A stretch of DNA of 64,000 nucleotides from Actinomyces sp. S6-Spd3 (GTDB taxonomy: Bacteria > Actinomycetota > Actinomycetes > Actinomycetales > Actinomycetaceae). Numbering within the stretch: position 1 is the first letter of the stretch; each line of letters begins with the position of its first letter. The position numbers and the translations under genes are program-made. Of the stretch, positions 36,912-45,319 are shown in pieces. The notes beneath the pieces are model-generated. The model searched no databases. It worked only from the letters and a program-made list of their open reading frames with translations, and was not told where the DNA came from. Location of the stretch: the NCBI RefSeq assembly GCF_000758755.1, contig NZ_JRMV01000279.1, forward strand, positions 103,206 to 167,205, written 5' to 3'.

Positions 36912-37937
36912 TCAGCGCATCTTGGTGCCGACCGAGCCGAGGCGCTCAGCAGCTTCAACGACGCGTGCAGCCATGCCGGCTTCCGCTTCCTTGCCCCATG
37001 CGCGGGGGTCGTACTTCTTCTTGTTGCCGACCTCACCGTCAATCTTGAGGACGCCTTCGTAGTTGGTCATCATCCAGTCGACGACCGGGCGGGTGAAGGC
37101 GTACTGGGTGTCGGTGTCAACGTTCATCTTGATAACGCCGTTGGCAACTGCCAGTGCGATCTCTTCGTCGGTCGAGCCAGAGCCACCGTGCATGACCAGG
37201 TCGAAGGGACGGTGATCCAGACCGTAGTGAGCGGCGACCTCTTCCTGGATGGTGCCCAGGAGTTCGGGACGCAGCTTGACGTGGCCGGGCTTGTACGCAC
37301 CGTGCACGTTGCCGAAGGTCAGAGCGGTGATGTAACGGCCGTTCTCGCCCAGGCCCAGAGCCTCAACGGTCTTGATGGCATCTGCGGTCGAGGTGTAGAG
37401 CTTCTCGTTGATTTCGCCAACGACGCCGTCTTCTTCGCCACCCACAGCGCCAACTTCGATCTCGAGGACGGTGTGAGAGTCAACTGCGAGCTGGAGCAGG
37501 CGCTTGGCGATCTCCAGGTTCTCATCGAGGGCGATAGCGGAGCCATCCCACATGTGGGACTGGAACCAGGGCAGACGACCTGCCTTAACTTCCTCGGCCT
37601 CCATGTGCATGAGCTGCTCGGTCCAAGAATCCAGGTTCTGCTTTGCGCAGTGGTCGGTGTGCAGTGCGATGGTGACGTCGTAGTTCTTTGCGACCTCACG
37701 CGCGTAGGCAGCCATTGCCAGAGAGCCGGCGATACGGTCCTTGACGGTGGAACCTGACCAGTATTCAGCGCCACCCACGGAAACCTGGATGATGCCATCG
37801 GATTCGGCATCAGCGAAACCGCGAAGTGCAGCGCTCAGAGTCTGAGAAGAGGTCACGTTAATTGCCGGGTACGCGAACTTTCCGTCACGCGCACGGTTGA
37901 GCATTTCGTTGTAAACCTCAGGGGTTGCGATGGGCAC
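36912..37937 (-). CDS. fbaA: Fructose-bisphosphate aldolase, class II
   Basis: This 341-residue zinc aldolase is the glycolytic/gluconeogenic enzyme. The catalytic Asp95 and zinc-binding His96 are in ALHTDHCAK, further ligands in EIEVGAVGGEEDGV and FGNVHGAYKPG, and the phosphate-binding loop in VMHGGSGST and MNVDTDTQ. Length matches the long FbaA type. TTAGGAGG precedes ATG 37937. An inverted repeat TGACA-N5-TGTCA (37955-37969) sits just upstream, identical in arms to one before the sugar ABC operon. Confidence 0.95.
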   Translation of the reverse strand: MPIATPEVYNEMLNRARDGKFAYPAINVTSSQTLSAALRGFADAESDGIIQVSVGGAEYWSGSTVKDRIAGSLAMAAYAREVAKNYDVTIALHTDHCAKQNLDSWTEQLMHMEAEEVKAGRLPWFQSHMWDGSAIALDENLEIAKRLLQLAVDSHTVLEIEVGAVGGEEDGVVGEINEKLYTSTADAIKTVEALGLGENGRYITALTFGNVHGAYKPGHVKLRPELLGTIQEEVAAHYGLDHRPFDLVMHGGSGSTDEEIALAVANGVIKMNVDTDTQYAFTRPVVDWMMTNYEGVLKIDGEVGNKKKYDPRAWGKEAEAGMAARVVEAAERLGSVGTKMR

Positions 37938-37954
37938 AGGAGCCTCCTAATTGA

Positions 37955-37969
37955 TGACAACATCTGTCA
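37955..37969. promoter_or_regulatory. Inverted repeat TGACA-N5-TGTCA upstream of fbaA
   Basis: This perfect 5-bp dyad with 5-bp spacing lies 18 bp upstream of the fbaA start, in the likely promoter or leader. The same arms and spacing occur at 24922-24936. It may be an operator shared by carbohydrate genes; the regulator is unknown. Confidence 0.45.
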
Positions 37970-38079
37970 GGAATTATTCTCCCACATTTGTGCCGGAAGA
38001 TCACCGGACTATTGGCCCCATCGCGTGATCTTTTCGTGACATATTCCCCAGTCAGAAAGAAGTCACGCGGATTTGCGGC

Positions 38080-39525
38080 TCAGTAGTGCGACATGACCGG
38101 AGTTCCAATCTCCGACCATTGATAGACCCAGCGTGCTTCGTCAACGGGCATATTGATGCAGCCGTGCGAGCCTCCCGGGCCACTCCAGCCAAAGGAGCTC
38201 TGCCAAGGAGCACCATGGAAAGCGTAAGAACCGGTCCAATAGGTCACCCACGGGACACCCTTGGCACAGTAGGGCCAATCCGGAGTACAGCCCATGTCTT
38301 GTGCTTGGTACTTGAGGTAAACGTTGTACAGACCCGTCACGGTCTCATGGCCAGGAGAACCCGGAACAATTGCGACTGGACCATGAACCACCGTCGCACC
38401 TTCATAGGCAGTTACAGAGTTGTTTCCGAGGTTAATCTCGAGCCACTTCTCTCCCGGTGCTGCTTGATACACCAGCTTTTCTGCGCCATCTGCGATCAGT
38501 TTGCGCTCATAAGTCGCAGGAGTCGTGTCGTAGCTGAACTCGCCTTTAAATTCGCGATTTGCCTTGAGCGATTCAATAACAGAAGACGAGAGGGCATCAA
38601 GGTCCTTCACCTTGCGACCATCAACAGCCTTCTTCGGGGTTTGGACAATATCGCCAGCGGAATTCACGTTGTGACGACCATTCACAGGCTCGCGATTGGT
38701 GCTTTCCCCCTGAGTACGAACCCACTCACGTACGCGCTCATCGTCGATCGTCGGCTGATTCAAGGTACCGTTTTCGGCGGCCGAGATCTTGACCCAGCCA
38801 ACGCGAGCCTTCGCATCGGCCTGGATCACGTCCTCACCATCGGAGATCTCAACGGGGATCTGCGCCAGCTTATTCGCGCTATCGGCAATCCCCTGTGCCG
38901 TGCGATCGTCAACGACGGGAGACAGATTCGAGGCAGTGAGTTCGAGGTCTCCTCCCCGCAGCATGCGAGCGGCCTCGCCAAGGGCTGAACGAAGTTCTTC
39001 GTAGGCAACTCCACGGCCAGCCTGCGAAGAGGTTGCCACGAAGGATTCCTGGTCCTCCGCGGGATGCACGCTGGCATCAACGACCGGTGTTCCCAGGGAA
39101 GAGGCAACCTTATTCGACAGGTCCCTGAGCTTGACGTCGTCGACTGTGACTGCAGCGGGGACGTCGTGATGAACTGCAAGCGCTTTGAAACGTTCCAAGA
39201 TGCTCTTATTCGGAGCAAGAGCTTGCTCCGCACTCCCCTGAGAATCAACGGTCATGCCCATGTCAGCAAGCGCAAGTTCAGTGGAGTGCCCTTCAACCTT
39301 GAGGTTGACCTTCATCCCGGCGGCGCGCTCATCGACCATGGAGACAATTTCATCGCGAGTCATTCCCGAAACGGACTGTCCGGCCACGGTCACATTGGGC
39401 AGAGCACGCGCCGAGTAGTGCACTGCGTAAGCGACAGCCGCAGCGATCAGCGCAACGAAGAAGACCCCAAGCGAGACGCCAAGGATCAGAGGCTTGCGTG
39501 ATCGGGAAGAAGTATGTTCAGTCAT
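38080..39525 (-). CDS. L,D-transpeptidase (YkuD) with substrate-binding domains
   Basis: This 481-residue cell-wall enzyme has one N-terminal membrane helix (LILGVSLGVFFVALIAAAVAYAV), so the bulk is outside. Two peptidoglycan-binding-type repeats of about 110 residues follow (each starting near a GMTRDEIVSMVDERA-like segment). The C-terminal YkuD domain carries the catalytic Cys456 in GGSHGCINMP. It would form 3-3 cross-links or attach proteins to peptidoglycan. I chose ATG 39525 (MTEHTSS); the longer frame overlaps the menE promoter and start. Confidence 0.9.
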   Translation of the reverse strand: MTEHTSSRSRKPLILGVSLGVFFVALIAAAVAYAVHYSARALPNVTVAGQSVSGMTRDEIVSMVDERAAGMKVNLKVEGHSTELALADMGMTVDSQGSAEQALAPNKSILERFKALAVHHDVPAAVTVDDVKLRDLSNKVASSLGTPVVDASVHPAEDQESFVATSSQAGRGVAYEELRSALGEAARMLRGGDLELTASNLSPVVDDRTAQGIADSANKLAQIPVEISDGEDVIQADAKARVGWVKISAAENGTLNQPTIDDERVREWVRTQGESTNREPVNGRHNVNSAGDIVQTPKKAVDGRKVKDLDALSSSVIESLKANREFKGEFSYDTTPATYERKLIADGAEKLVYQAAPGEKWLEINLGNNSVTAYEGATVVHGPVAIVPGSPGHETVTGLYNVYLKYQAQDMGCTPDWPYCAKGVPWVTYWTGSYAFHGAPWQSSFGWSGPGGSHGCINMPVDEARWVYQWSEIGTPVMSHY

Positions 39526-39677
39526 CGTCCCTATCCTACCGATTTCACATTGTTTTCGCGATAAACTCACAGCTTCGCACCCACGAAGCCTTGCCGCGCG
39601 TAGCTGATTGTTTCCTGGTACCCTATTTCCGCTGTTCAGGCGTACCGTTAAAGAAGGCGGTACCGGGGAGGTAAAAA

Positions 39678-41006
39678 GTGAGTGACCTTCGTCTTCTTGT
39701 TGTTCCGGGGGGCACCTCCCCGGCATCTGTAGCTATGGCGCACGCTTCCTTGCACAAGCTCGTTGAGCTGTATGAAGAGCACCAGGCCGATCCCAGCCAT
39801 CCAGCGCCGCGCACCGTTGTTGTGATCCGCGATCCCGCCCAAGTGCCACCTTCAAGCCTGCGCGCAGCCGTGACTACGCCTCGTGAAGCCTTCCCGCCCG
39901 AGCTCTATCCCGAACTCGCCGACCGCATCGACGATCCCAACCTCTTTGACGGGATCGATCTTGTCCTCGCTTCCTCAGGATCCTCTGGCGAACCCCAGTT
40001 GGTCGGGCTCTCCATCGAGGCACTCTTGGCCTCGGTCAAGGCTTCTCATTCCGCGCTTGGTGATCCTGGACGCTGGATCCTCGCTCTTGCCTCGCACCAC
40101 ATTGCGGGCGCCCAAGTCCTCATGCGCGCGGCAGCCACAGAGATTTCTCCTCAAATCGTGGACTGCACCCACGGGTTCAACCCGCAAGACCTGCTTCCAG
40201 CCATTGCAGGTGCTACCTCCGATCCTGAGCTTCCGGGCTATCTGTCCTTGGTCCCCACCCAGTTGGCAACCTGCCTCGACGCCGGAGCCGAGGTCCTTGA
40301 GGCCATGGCGAAACTTCACACCATTCTCATCGGCGGTTCTCGCCTAGATCCAACTTTGCGCGCCCGCGCAGAAGAAGCAGGCCTCCACATCGTTGAATCC
40401 TTTGGAATGACGGAAACATGCGGCGGCTGCGTCTACGATGGTGTTCCCCTCCCCGGAGTCCTAGTCCGCACGCTCGAATGGGATGGAGCAACCCGCGTCG
40501 CGATCGCGGGTCCCGTGCTATTGACTCGCTATCTAGCCCAGGACACTCCCTTCCACGACGAACTCGGCACACGCTGGTTCATCAGCGGAGATACCGGAAT
40601 GATTGATGCGGGTGGACGCCTGAAAGTCATGGGGCGCGCAGACGATGTGATCATCTCCGGAGGCCTCAATATCCCGCCTATTCGGGTTGATGATGCTCTC
40701 AAGAACGTGTCCGGAGTTAAGGACGCGTGGTCGGTGGGACTTGATGATGAGAAGTGGGGCCAAGTCCTCTCCTGTCTGGTTGTCCCCGAGGCGCAGACTT
40801 CTTTCCCGCCCAGCCCAGACTTCGTTGAGCATTGGGGCCACAAGATCCGCGAGGAGGTCGCGAACCAGATCGGTCGACCGCAAGCACCTCGCCGCGTCAT
40901 TTTTGTTCCTGAGATTCCCCAGCTCTCATCGGGCAAGGTCAACCGTCTTGCAGCGCGCGCCCTTGCCGAGTCTCTGACCGGCAGCGATTCAGAGTGGCGC
41001 CGATGA
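39678..41006 (+). CDS. menE: o-Succinylbenzoate-CoA ligase
   Basis: This 442-residue adenylate-forming enzyme activates o-succinylbenzoate. It shows the AMP-binding loop ASSGSSGEPQLVGLS, the motif ESFGMTETCGGCVYDG, SGDTGMIDAGGRLKVMGRADDVIISGG and the catalytic lysine in LSSGKVNRLAAR. The start is GTG 39678 with GGGGAGG upstream. Its stop forms an ATGA with menA. The protein is somewhat shorter at the N-terminus than general acyl-CoA ligases, as expected for actinobacterial MenE. Confidence 0.93.
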   Translation: MSDLRLLVVPGGTSPASVAMAHASLHKLVELYEEHQADPSHPAPRTVVVIRDPAQVPPSSLRAAVTTPREAFPPELYPELADRIDDPNLFDGIDLVLASSGSSGEPQLVGLSIEALLASVKASHSALGDPGRWILALASHHIAGAQVLMRAAATEISPQIVDCTHGFNPQDLLPAIAGATSDPELPGYLSLVPTQLATCLDAGAEVLEAMAKLHTILIGGSRLDPTLRARAEEAGLHIVESFGMTETCGGCVYDGVPLPGVLVRTLEWDGATRVAIAGPVLLTRYLAQDTPFHDELGTRWFISGDTGMIDAGGRLKVMGRADDVIISGGLNIPPIRVDDALKNVSGVKDAWSVGLDDEKWGQVLSCLVVPEAQTSFPPSPDFVEHWGHKIREEVANQIGRPQAPRRVIFVPEIPQLSSGKVNRLAARALAESLTGSDSEWRR

Positions 41007-41926
41007 GTCAGGCAAGGCCGGGCGGGGCGACTCTTGCGGACTGGATTGAAGGGGCCAGGCTGCGCACTCTTCCCGCAGCCGCTGCCCCCGTCATTGTGGG
41101 TGTGGCCGCCGCCTATGCTCTGGGCAGCTTCCACCCGCTCCGCTCCGTCCTCGCACTCAGCGTCGCCCTGCTCCTCCAAATTGGTGTCAACTACTCCAAC
41201 GATTACTCCGACGGGATCCGCGGGACGGATGACCAGCGCAGCGGTCCCCAGCGCCTCACCGGGTCGGGGCTTGCTCGGCCTCGAACTGTTCTAAGCGCAG
41301 CACTGGGATGCTTCGCGGCGGCCGGCGTACTCGGATTGATCTTGGTCGCACTTAGCGCAGCGTGGGCCCTCATTGCAGCCGGTATCGCAGCCGTTGCCGC
41401 AGCCTGGTTCTACACGGGAGGAAAGCACCCCTACGGATACATGGGCATCGGGCTATCCGAACTCTTCGTCTTCGTCTTTTTCGGCCTCATGGCAACGGTC
41501 GGGACGACTTGGACGCACACCCCTCAGGCTCCCTGGTGGCTGTGGCTCATGGCCTCGTGCCTGGGACTGCTCTCGGTTGCCATGCTCATGGTGAACAATA
41601 TCCGCGATATCCCAACAGATAGCGCGAGCGGAAAGAAGACTCTTGCGGTGCGTTTGGGACAGCGGACCTCACGCTGGATTTATGCGCTGTGTCTTCTCTT
41701 CCCCATCACAGTTTTTGCCGCTCTTCCCCAGGCCGTTGGCACTCCTGTGATCGTGTGCATTCTGGCCTCGATCACGTGGCTTTTGGCGATTACTCAGCCC
41801 GCGTATCTGGTCCTCAGCGACCTGCGCGGGAAGGGACTCATCATGGTCCTTAAACACACGGGTTTCTTGACCTTGGGCTGGGCCATCTTCGTGAGCGCCC
41901 TTTTGGTCTCAAGTACATTTGCTTGA
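41003..41926 (+). CDS. menA: 1,4-Dihydroxy-2-naphthoate polyprenyltransferase
   Basis: This 307-residue membrane prenyltransferase attaches the isoprenoid tail to DHNA. About eight or nine hydrophobic helices are visible, and the Asp-rich motif NYSNDYSDGIRGTDDQR is the prenyl-diphosphate/Mg site; the second motif is NNIRDIPTDSASGKKTLAVRLG. ATG 41003 overlaps the menE stop. It is translated directly after menE, and a PLDc_N membrane protein follows. Confidence 0.94.
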   Translation: MSQARPGGATLADWIEGARLRTLPAAAAPVIVGVAAAYALGSFHPLRSVLALSVALLLQIGVNYSNDYSDGIRGTDDQRSGPQRLTGSGLARPRTVLSAALGCFAAAGVLGLILVALSAAWALIAAGIAAVAAAWFYTGGKHPYGYMGIGLSELFVFVFFGLMATVGTTWTHTPQAPWWLWLMASCLGLLSVAMLMVNNIRDIPTDSASGKKTLAVRLGQRTSRWIYALCLLFPITVFAALPQAVGTPVIVCILASITWLLAITQPAYLVLSDLRGKGLIMVLKHTGFLTLGWAIFVSALLVSSTFA

Positions 41927-41948
41927 TCACCTGCTTTACACTCGACGT

Positions 41949-42344
41949 ATGGTTCGCGTTCTTTTTGTTATCGCCTGGTTTGCTGCATCCGTTTATGCAA
42001 TTTCGGACTGGGCGACAACTCCTGCGGACCGCATGCCCTTGAATCTGCCGCGAATGACCTGGCTCATCATCTTGGTCGTCACGGTTCCTTTCCTTTCTTT
42101 GGGAGCGCTGGCGTGGATTGTCCTCAAGGCTGTTGCGAATGCAGAACAACGTCAGGAACAGGGCTCTCCAAAAGCTCCAGCAGCGCCCGATGATGATCCC
42201 GAGTTCCTCTTCCGCCTCGAACGTGATCTCCAGATGAAACGCAAGCGCGAAGAAGAGAAGAAGAAAACAGAAAACCCCTCCAGCGAAGCCGATGGAGAGG
42301 ATTCTGATCCAGGCAAGGACGAAGACCCGACGCCTAGCGCTTGA
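41949..42344 (+). CDS. PLDc_N-domain membrane protein
   Basis: This 131-residue protein has two membrane helices (VLFVIAWFAASVYAISDWA and TWLIILVVTVPFLSLGALAWIVL), the shape of the phospholipase-D-nuclease N-terminal (PLDc_N) family. Such proteins often sit next to menA in actinobacteria; their function is not established. A highly charged Lys/Glu/Asp tail of about 60 residues follows. ATG 41949 lies 22 nt after menA. The 3' end overlaps the convergent phosphatase gene by 11 bp. Confidence 0.75.
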   Translation: MVRVLFVIAWFAASVYAISDWATTPADRMPLNLPRMTWLIILVVTVPFLSLGALAWIVLKAVANAEQRQEQGSPKAPAAPDDDPEFLFRLERDLQMKRKREEEKKKTENPSSEADGEDSDPGKDEDPTPSA

Positions 42345-42999
42345 GCTGAGCCTCAGATACTCCCGGAACCATGTCCGAGGCCTGGGAAAGCAGGTGCGCA
42401 GCGGGCTCCGTGTAGGTCATTCCGACCAGCACATCGTCGTCGAAAATCAGTGATGTCAAGGACGCAAGAGAGCACTGGCGCGACAGCGGCGAGTGCCCCA
42501 GAGGCTGGTGGCGGATCAGACGCTGAAGCGAAACGATCGGCATCTGGTGCGAAACCAGCAAGGCCTCGTGGCCGCGAGCTTCACGCAGTGCACGGGCGAC
42601 CGCGCGGGTCATGCGCTGTGCAGCGTGGGCGTAGGATTCTCCCCACGATGGACGCAGAGGATTAACGTAGTAGCGCCAGTATTGCGGTCGCGCCAAAATC
42701 CATCGATTTGCGTTTACCGCGACACCCTCGAAAACCGATTCGGCTTCGATCAGGTGGTGATCGTGTTCGATTTCGAGATCGTAGGCCGAGGCCGTGGGGG
42801 CAGCTGAGAGTTGTGCGCGCAGCAGGGGCGAGGCGACAACGTGGGTGATATCCGCGTCGGTATCCACCAAGTAGTCGGCGACGGCCTCGGCCATTTGGTG
42901 ACCGAGGTCGGTAAGGCCATAGCCGGGAAGGCGGCCGTACAAAATACCGTCTGGGTTATCGACTTCTCCGTGGCGCATCACATGGATGACGGTCTTCAT
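42334..42999 (-). CDS. Histidine phosphatase-family protein
   Basis: This 221-residue enzyme belongs to the phosphoglycerate-mutase-like superfamily. The catalytic RHG motif is MRHGEVDNP near 8-16, a second Arg is in ASPLLRAQLSA, and the second catalytic His is in LLVSHQMPI. The substrate is not predictable; members act on sugar phosphates, nucleotides or proteins. It follows the bS22/HTH pair on the same strand, with a terminator hairpin between. No signal peptide is seen. Confidence 0.87.
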   Translation of the reverse strand: MKTVIHVMRHGEVDNPDGILYGRLPGYGLTDLGHQMAEAVADYLVDTDADITHVVASPLLRAQLSAAPTASAYDLEIEHDHHLIEAESVFEGVAVNANRWILARPQYWRYYVNPLRPSWGESYAHAAQRMTRAVARALREARGHEALLVSHQMPIVSLQRLIRHQPLGHSPLSRQCSLASLTSLIFDDDVLVGMTYTEPAAHLLSQASDMVPGVSEAQLKR

Positions 43000-43076
43000 T
43001 TCACAAGCCTTTCGTGGCTCCCATCATCGACACGCGGGCAAAACGCGAGAAGAGGAGGGAATGGAGGAGATATGCC

Positions 43077-43105
43077 GAAGGGCCCCACCTGTGGAGGGAC
43101 CCTTC
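43077..43105 (-). terminator. Hairpin after bS22 gene
   Basis: A 10-bp stem (GAAGGGTCCC with GGGGCCCTTC, one G-T pair) and 9-nt loop lies 7 nt past the bS22 stop on the minus strand. The following T-tract is weak. It probably separates bS22 from the phosphatase gene. Confidence 0.65.
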
Positions 43106-43112
43106 AAGAAGA

Positions 43113-43211
43113 TCACTTCTTGTTGCGACGCTGGTGACGCGTCTTGCGCAGCAGCTTGCGGTGCTTCTTCTTCGCCATGCGCTTGCGGCGCTTCTTAATG
43201 ACGGAGCCCAT
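43113..43211 (-). CDS. Small ribosomal protein bS22 (AURKAIP1/COX24 domain)
   Basis: This 32-residue, extremely basic protein begins [12 protein letters not shown] and continues with [16 protein letters not shown]. It matches the actinobacterial bS22, a small-subunit ribosomal protein of about 33 residues first placed by mycobacterial ribosome structures and usually annotated as an AURKAIP1/COX24-domain protein. GGGAGGAACCCC precedes the ATG. It follows the HTH gene on the same strand, an order also found in mycobacteria (Rv0500A-Rv0500B). It is too short for most gene callers. Confidence 0.9.
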   Translation of the reverse strand: MGSVIKKRRKRMAKKKHRKLLRKTRHQRRNKK

Positions 43212-43256
43212 GGGGTTCCTCCCTCGAGTGTGTAGGTGCGGCAGAGGTGACTACCG

Positions 43257-43280
43257 CCTGACGTCAGGTGCCAAAAGGCA
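43257..43280. repeat. Palindrome CCTGACGTCAGG plus small hairpin between HTH and bS22
   Basis: A 12-bp perfect palindrome (43257-43268) is followed directly by a tgcc-aaaa-ggca hairpin in the 82-bp gap between the HTH and bS22 genes. It could be an operator for the HTH protein or an mRNA element; nothing decides between these. Confidence 0.4.
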
Positions 43281-43293
43281 CAGCAGGTTTATA

Positions 43294-43512
43294 TTACCCG
43301 TTAATCCCCGCAACGCGTTCATCGATGTGATCAGTCAGACCGGCACGGATCAGCTGTCCCACAGCTGATTCGGGAACGCGGAAGCTCTTGCCTACGCGAA
43401 TTGCCGGCATCTCTCCACTGTGAATCAAACGATAAACAGTCATCTTCGAGACGCGCATAATGTCCGCCACCTCAGATACCGTCATAAAACGCGGGGCAGA
43501 GTGCTGATCCAT
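43294..43512 (-). CDS. Small excisionase-family helix-turn-helix DNA-binding protein
   Basis: This 72-residue protein carries a MerR/excisionase-type winged HTH: FMTVSEVADIMRVSKMTVYRLIHSGEMPAIRVGKSFRVPESAV. Chromosomal copies next to bS22 are conserved in actinobacteria and related in shape to BldC, so it is a regulator rather than a phage excisionase. ATG 43512 is preceded by GGGAG at good spacing; a longer frame to 43533 has no such signal. It is transcribed towards bS22 and divergent from trkH. Confidence 0.85.
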   Translation of the reverse strand: MDQHSAPRFMTVSEVADIMRVSKMTVYRLIHSGEMPAIRVGKSFRVPESAVGQLIRAGLTDHIDERVAGING

Positions 43513-43703
43513 TGATGACTCCCAGACGTGCAAAGATTATTTCCGTCCTATGATACGTGATTCACTCCCCCAAAATGCAACTTTCTCCACTTCAATTTCA
43601 TGTAATTACTTCAGCCACCTGTGTCACGTTATTCACAAACGTTTCAGGCGTTAGACTTTTTGGGCACTAGGATGAACATTGACGAGTGAAAACGGGAGGT
43701 GAC

Positions 43704-45254
43704 ATGGCTCGTTCTAACCGACGCCGAGGCGTGCGTCGCGGGATACCCCGTCGACATTCTCCTAGCTCCCATGCTCGGGCTCTTGAGCACCGTTCGAGTG
43801 ACTATTCGACCGCGCCACTTGCTTCCGAAGATCGTCCCTCTCCCGCCGTTGTTTACCCGCGTGGAGTGAGTCCTCGGGTTCTTGAAGACTCGGGACCATG
43901 GATGCGCTTCCGCGTATGGTTTGCTCGTCAAGCTCGTTATTCTCCCGCTCGGCTGGCATTGATCGTCTTCGTCATGCTCATTGCCTTTATTACTTCGCTT
44001 CTTGCGCTCCCCATTGCAACAGCCTCGACGGAACGCGCACCCTTCATCGATATTCTCTTTACGGCAATTTCTGCCGTCTGCGTCACTGGCTTAACCGTCG
44101 TCGATACCGCTACCTATTGGTCACCCTTCGGCCACTCGGTGATCGCATTGGGTATTTTTATTGGCGGCTTGGGGGTCGTCACTCTCGCAACTATTCTGGG
44201 CTACGCAGTGTCACGCCAGCTCGGCCTCACCCAGCGCATGCTCGCGACAGTCGAAACAAAATCAAGTGGCATGGGGCAACTGACAGCGCTCCTCAAAGCT
44301 GTCATCTTTACCTCCTTAAGCGCACAGATCCTTCTCACCTTCGTTTTCCTCCCACGCTTCATCACTCTTGGCCACGACACACTTGTCGAATCTTTCTTCC
44401 ACGCAATGTTCATGGCAATTTCGGTTTTCAATAACGCTGGTTTTGTGATCCTCAGTGGTGGCCTCACCCCCTATCACAATGACTGGTGGATGCTCGGACC
44501 GATTATTCTGGGAACCTTCGTGGGCGCTATCGGTTTCCCGGTAATCCTTGATCTTTCGCAGCATTGGCGTACCCCGTCGAAGTGGGCGCTCCACACAAAG
44601 CTCACACTTTCGACCTACATTCTTCTGACCTTCTTCGGGACCATCACCCTTGCAATCACAGAGTGGACCAACCCCTCAACGCTGGGTGACCTCGATGTTT
44701 CCTCGAAGCTTCTCAATGCGCTTCTTGGTGGAGTCAACGCTCGTTCCTCCGGACTCTCCGCACTCGACGTCGGCCAGATGCGCCCCCAAACTCACTTCAT
44801 CCAAGATGTCCTCATGATGATCGGCGGCGGCTCCGTGTCGACGGCAGGCGGCATCAAGGTCACCACCTTCGTGGTTCTTTTGCTCGCTGCTGCTGCAGAG
44901 GCACGAGGCGATCGCGACATCGAGGTCTTCGGCCGCCGCATTTCCCACGGCGTTCTTCGCCTCGCGGTTGCGGTCACTCTCATGGGTTCTCTCCTTGTCG
45001 GCCTCTCGACGGTCATCCTGCTCTCACTGACCGGTTACACCTTGGATGTCGTCCTCTTTGAATCGATATCTGCCTTTGCAACAGTGGGGCTTTCAACGGG
45101 GATCACCCCCGCGCTCCCGGCGCTAGCGAAGTATGTACTGGCCGCGCTCATGTTTGCCGGACGTACCGGAACAATGACGCTTGCTGCAGCGCTCGCCCTG
45201 CGCGATCGGCCTCGTGCCATTCGCTTCCCCGCAGAAACTCCCCTCATCGGCTAG
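43704..45254 (+). CDS. trkH: Potassium uptake protein TrkH/KtrB
   Basis: This 516-residue membrane channel imports potassium together with a TrkA/KtrA ring. Four membrane-pore-membrane repeats are visible, with selectivity-filter-like stretches such as SAVCVTGLTVVD, NNAGFVILSG, GGVNARSSGLSALD and FATVGLSTGITP. The N-terminal 75 residues are a basic cytoplasmic extension. ATG 43704 has GGGAGGTGAC directly upstream. trkA follows after 65 bp. Confidence 0.93.
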   Translation: MARSNRRRGVRRGIPRRHSPSSHARALEHRSSDYSTAPLASEDRPSPAVVYPRGVSPRVLEDSGPWMRFRVWFARQARYSPARLALIVFVMLIAFITSLLALPIATASTERAPFIDILFTAISAVCVTGLTVVDTATYWSPFGHSVIALGIFIGGLGVVTLATILGYAVSRQLGLTQRMLATVETKSSGMGQLTALLKAVIFTSLSAQILLTFVFLPRFITLGHDTLVESFFHAMFMAISVFNNAGFVILSGGLTPYHNDWWMLGPIILGTFVGAIGFPVILDLSQHWRTPSKWALHTKLTLSTYILLTFFGTITLAITEWTNPSTLGDLDVSSKLLNALLGGVNARSSGLSALDVGQMRPQTHFIQDVLMMIGGGSVSTAGGIKVTTFVVLLLAAAAEARGDRDIEVFGRRISHGVLRLAVAVTLMGSLLVGLSTVILLSLTGYTLDVVLFESISAFATVGLSTGITPALPALAKYVLAALMFAGRTGTMTLAAALALRDRPRAIRFPAETPLIG

Positions 45255-45319
45255 CCCCAGCCCGGCCTCGTTCCATATTGATTCCAACCAAAACCGCATG
45301 CGCGTGGGAGAATACGACT

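Noticed and set aside
43294..43512. Phage excisionase as a sign of an integrated element
   Set aside because: No integrase, attachment site or phage genes nearby; the HTH-bS22 pair is a conserved chromosomal arrangement.
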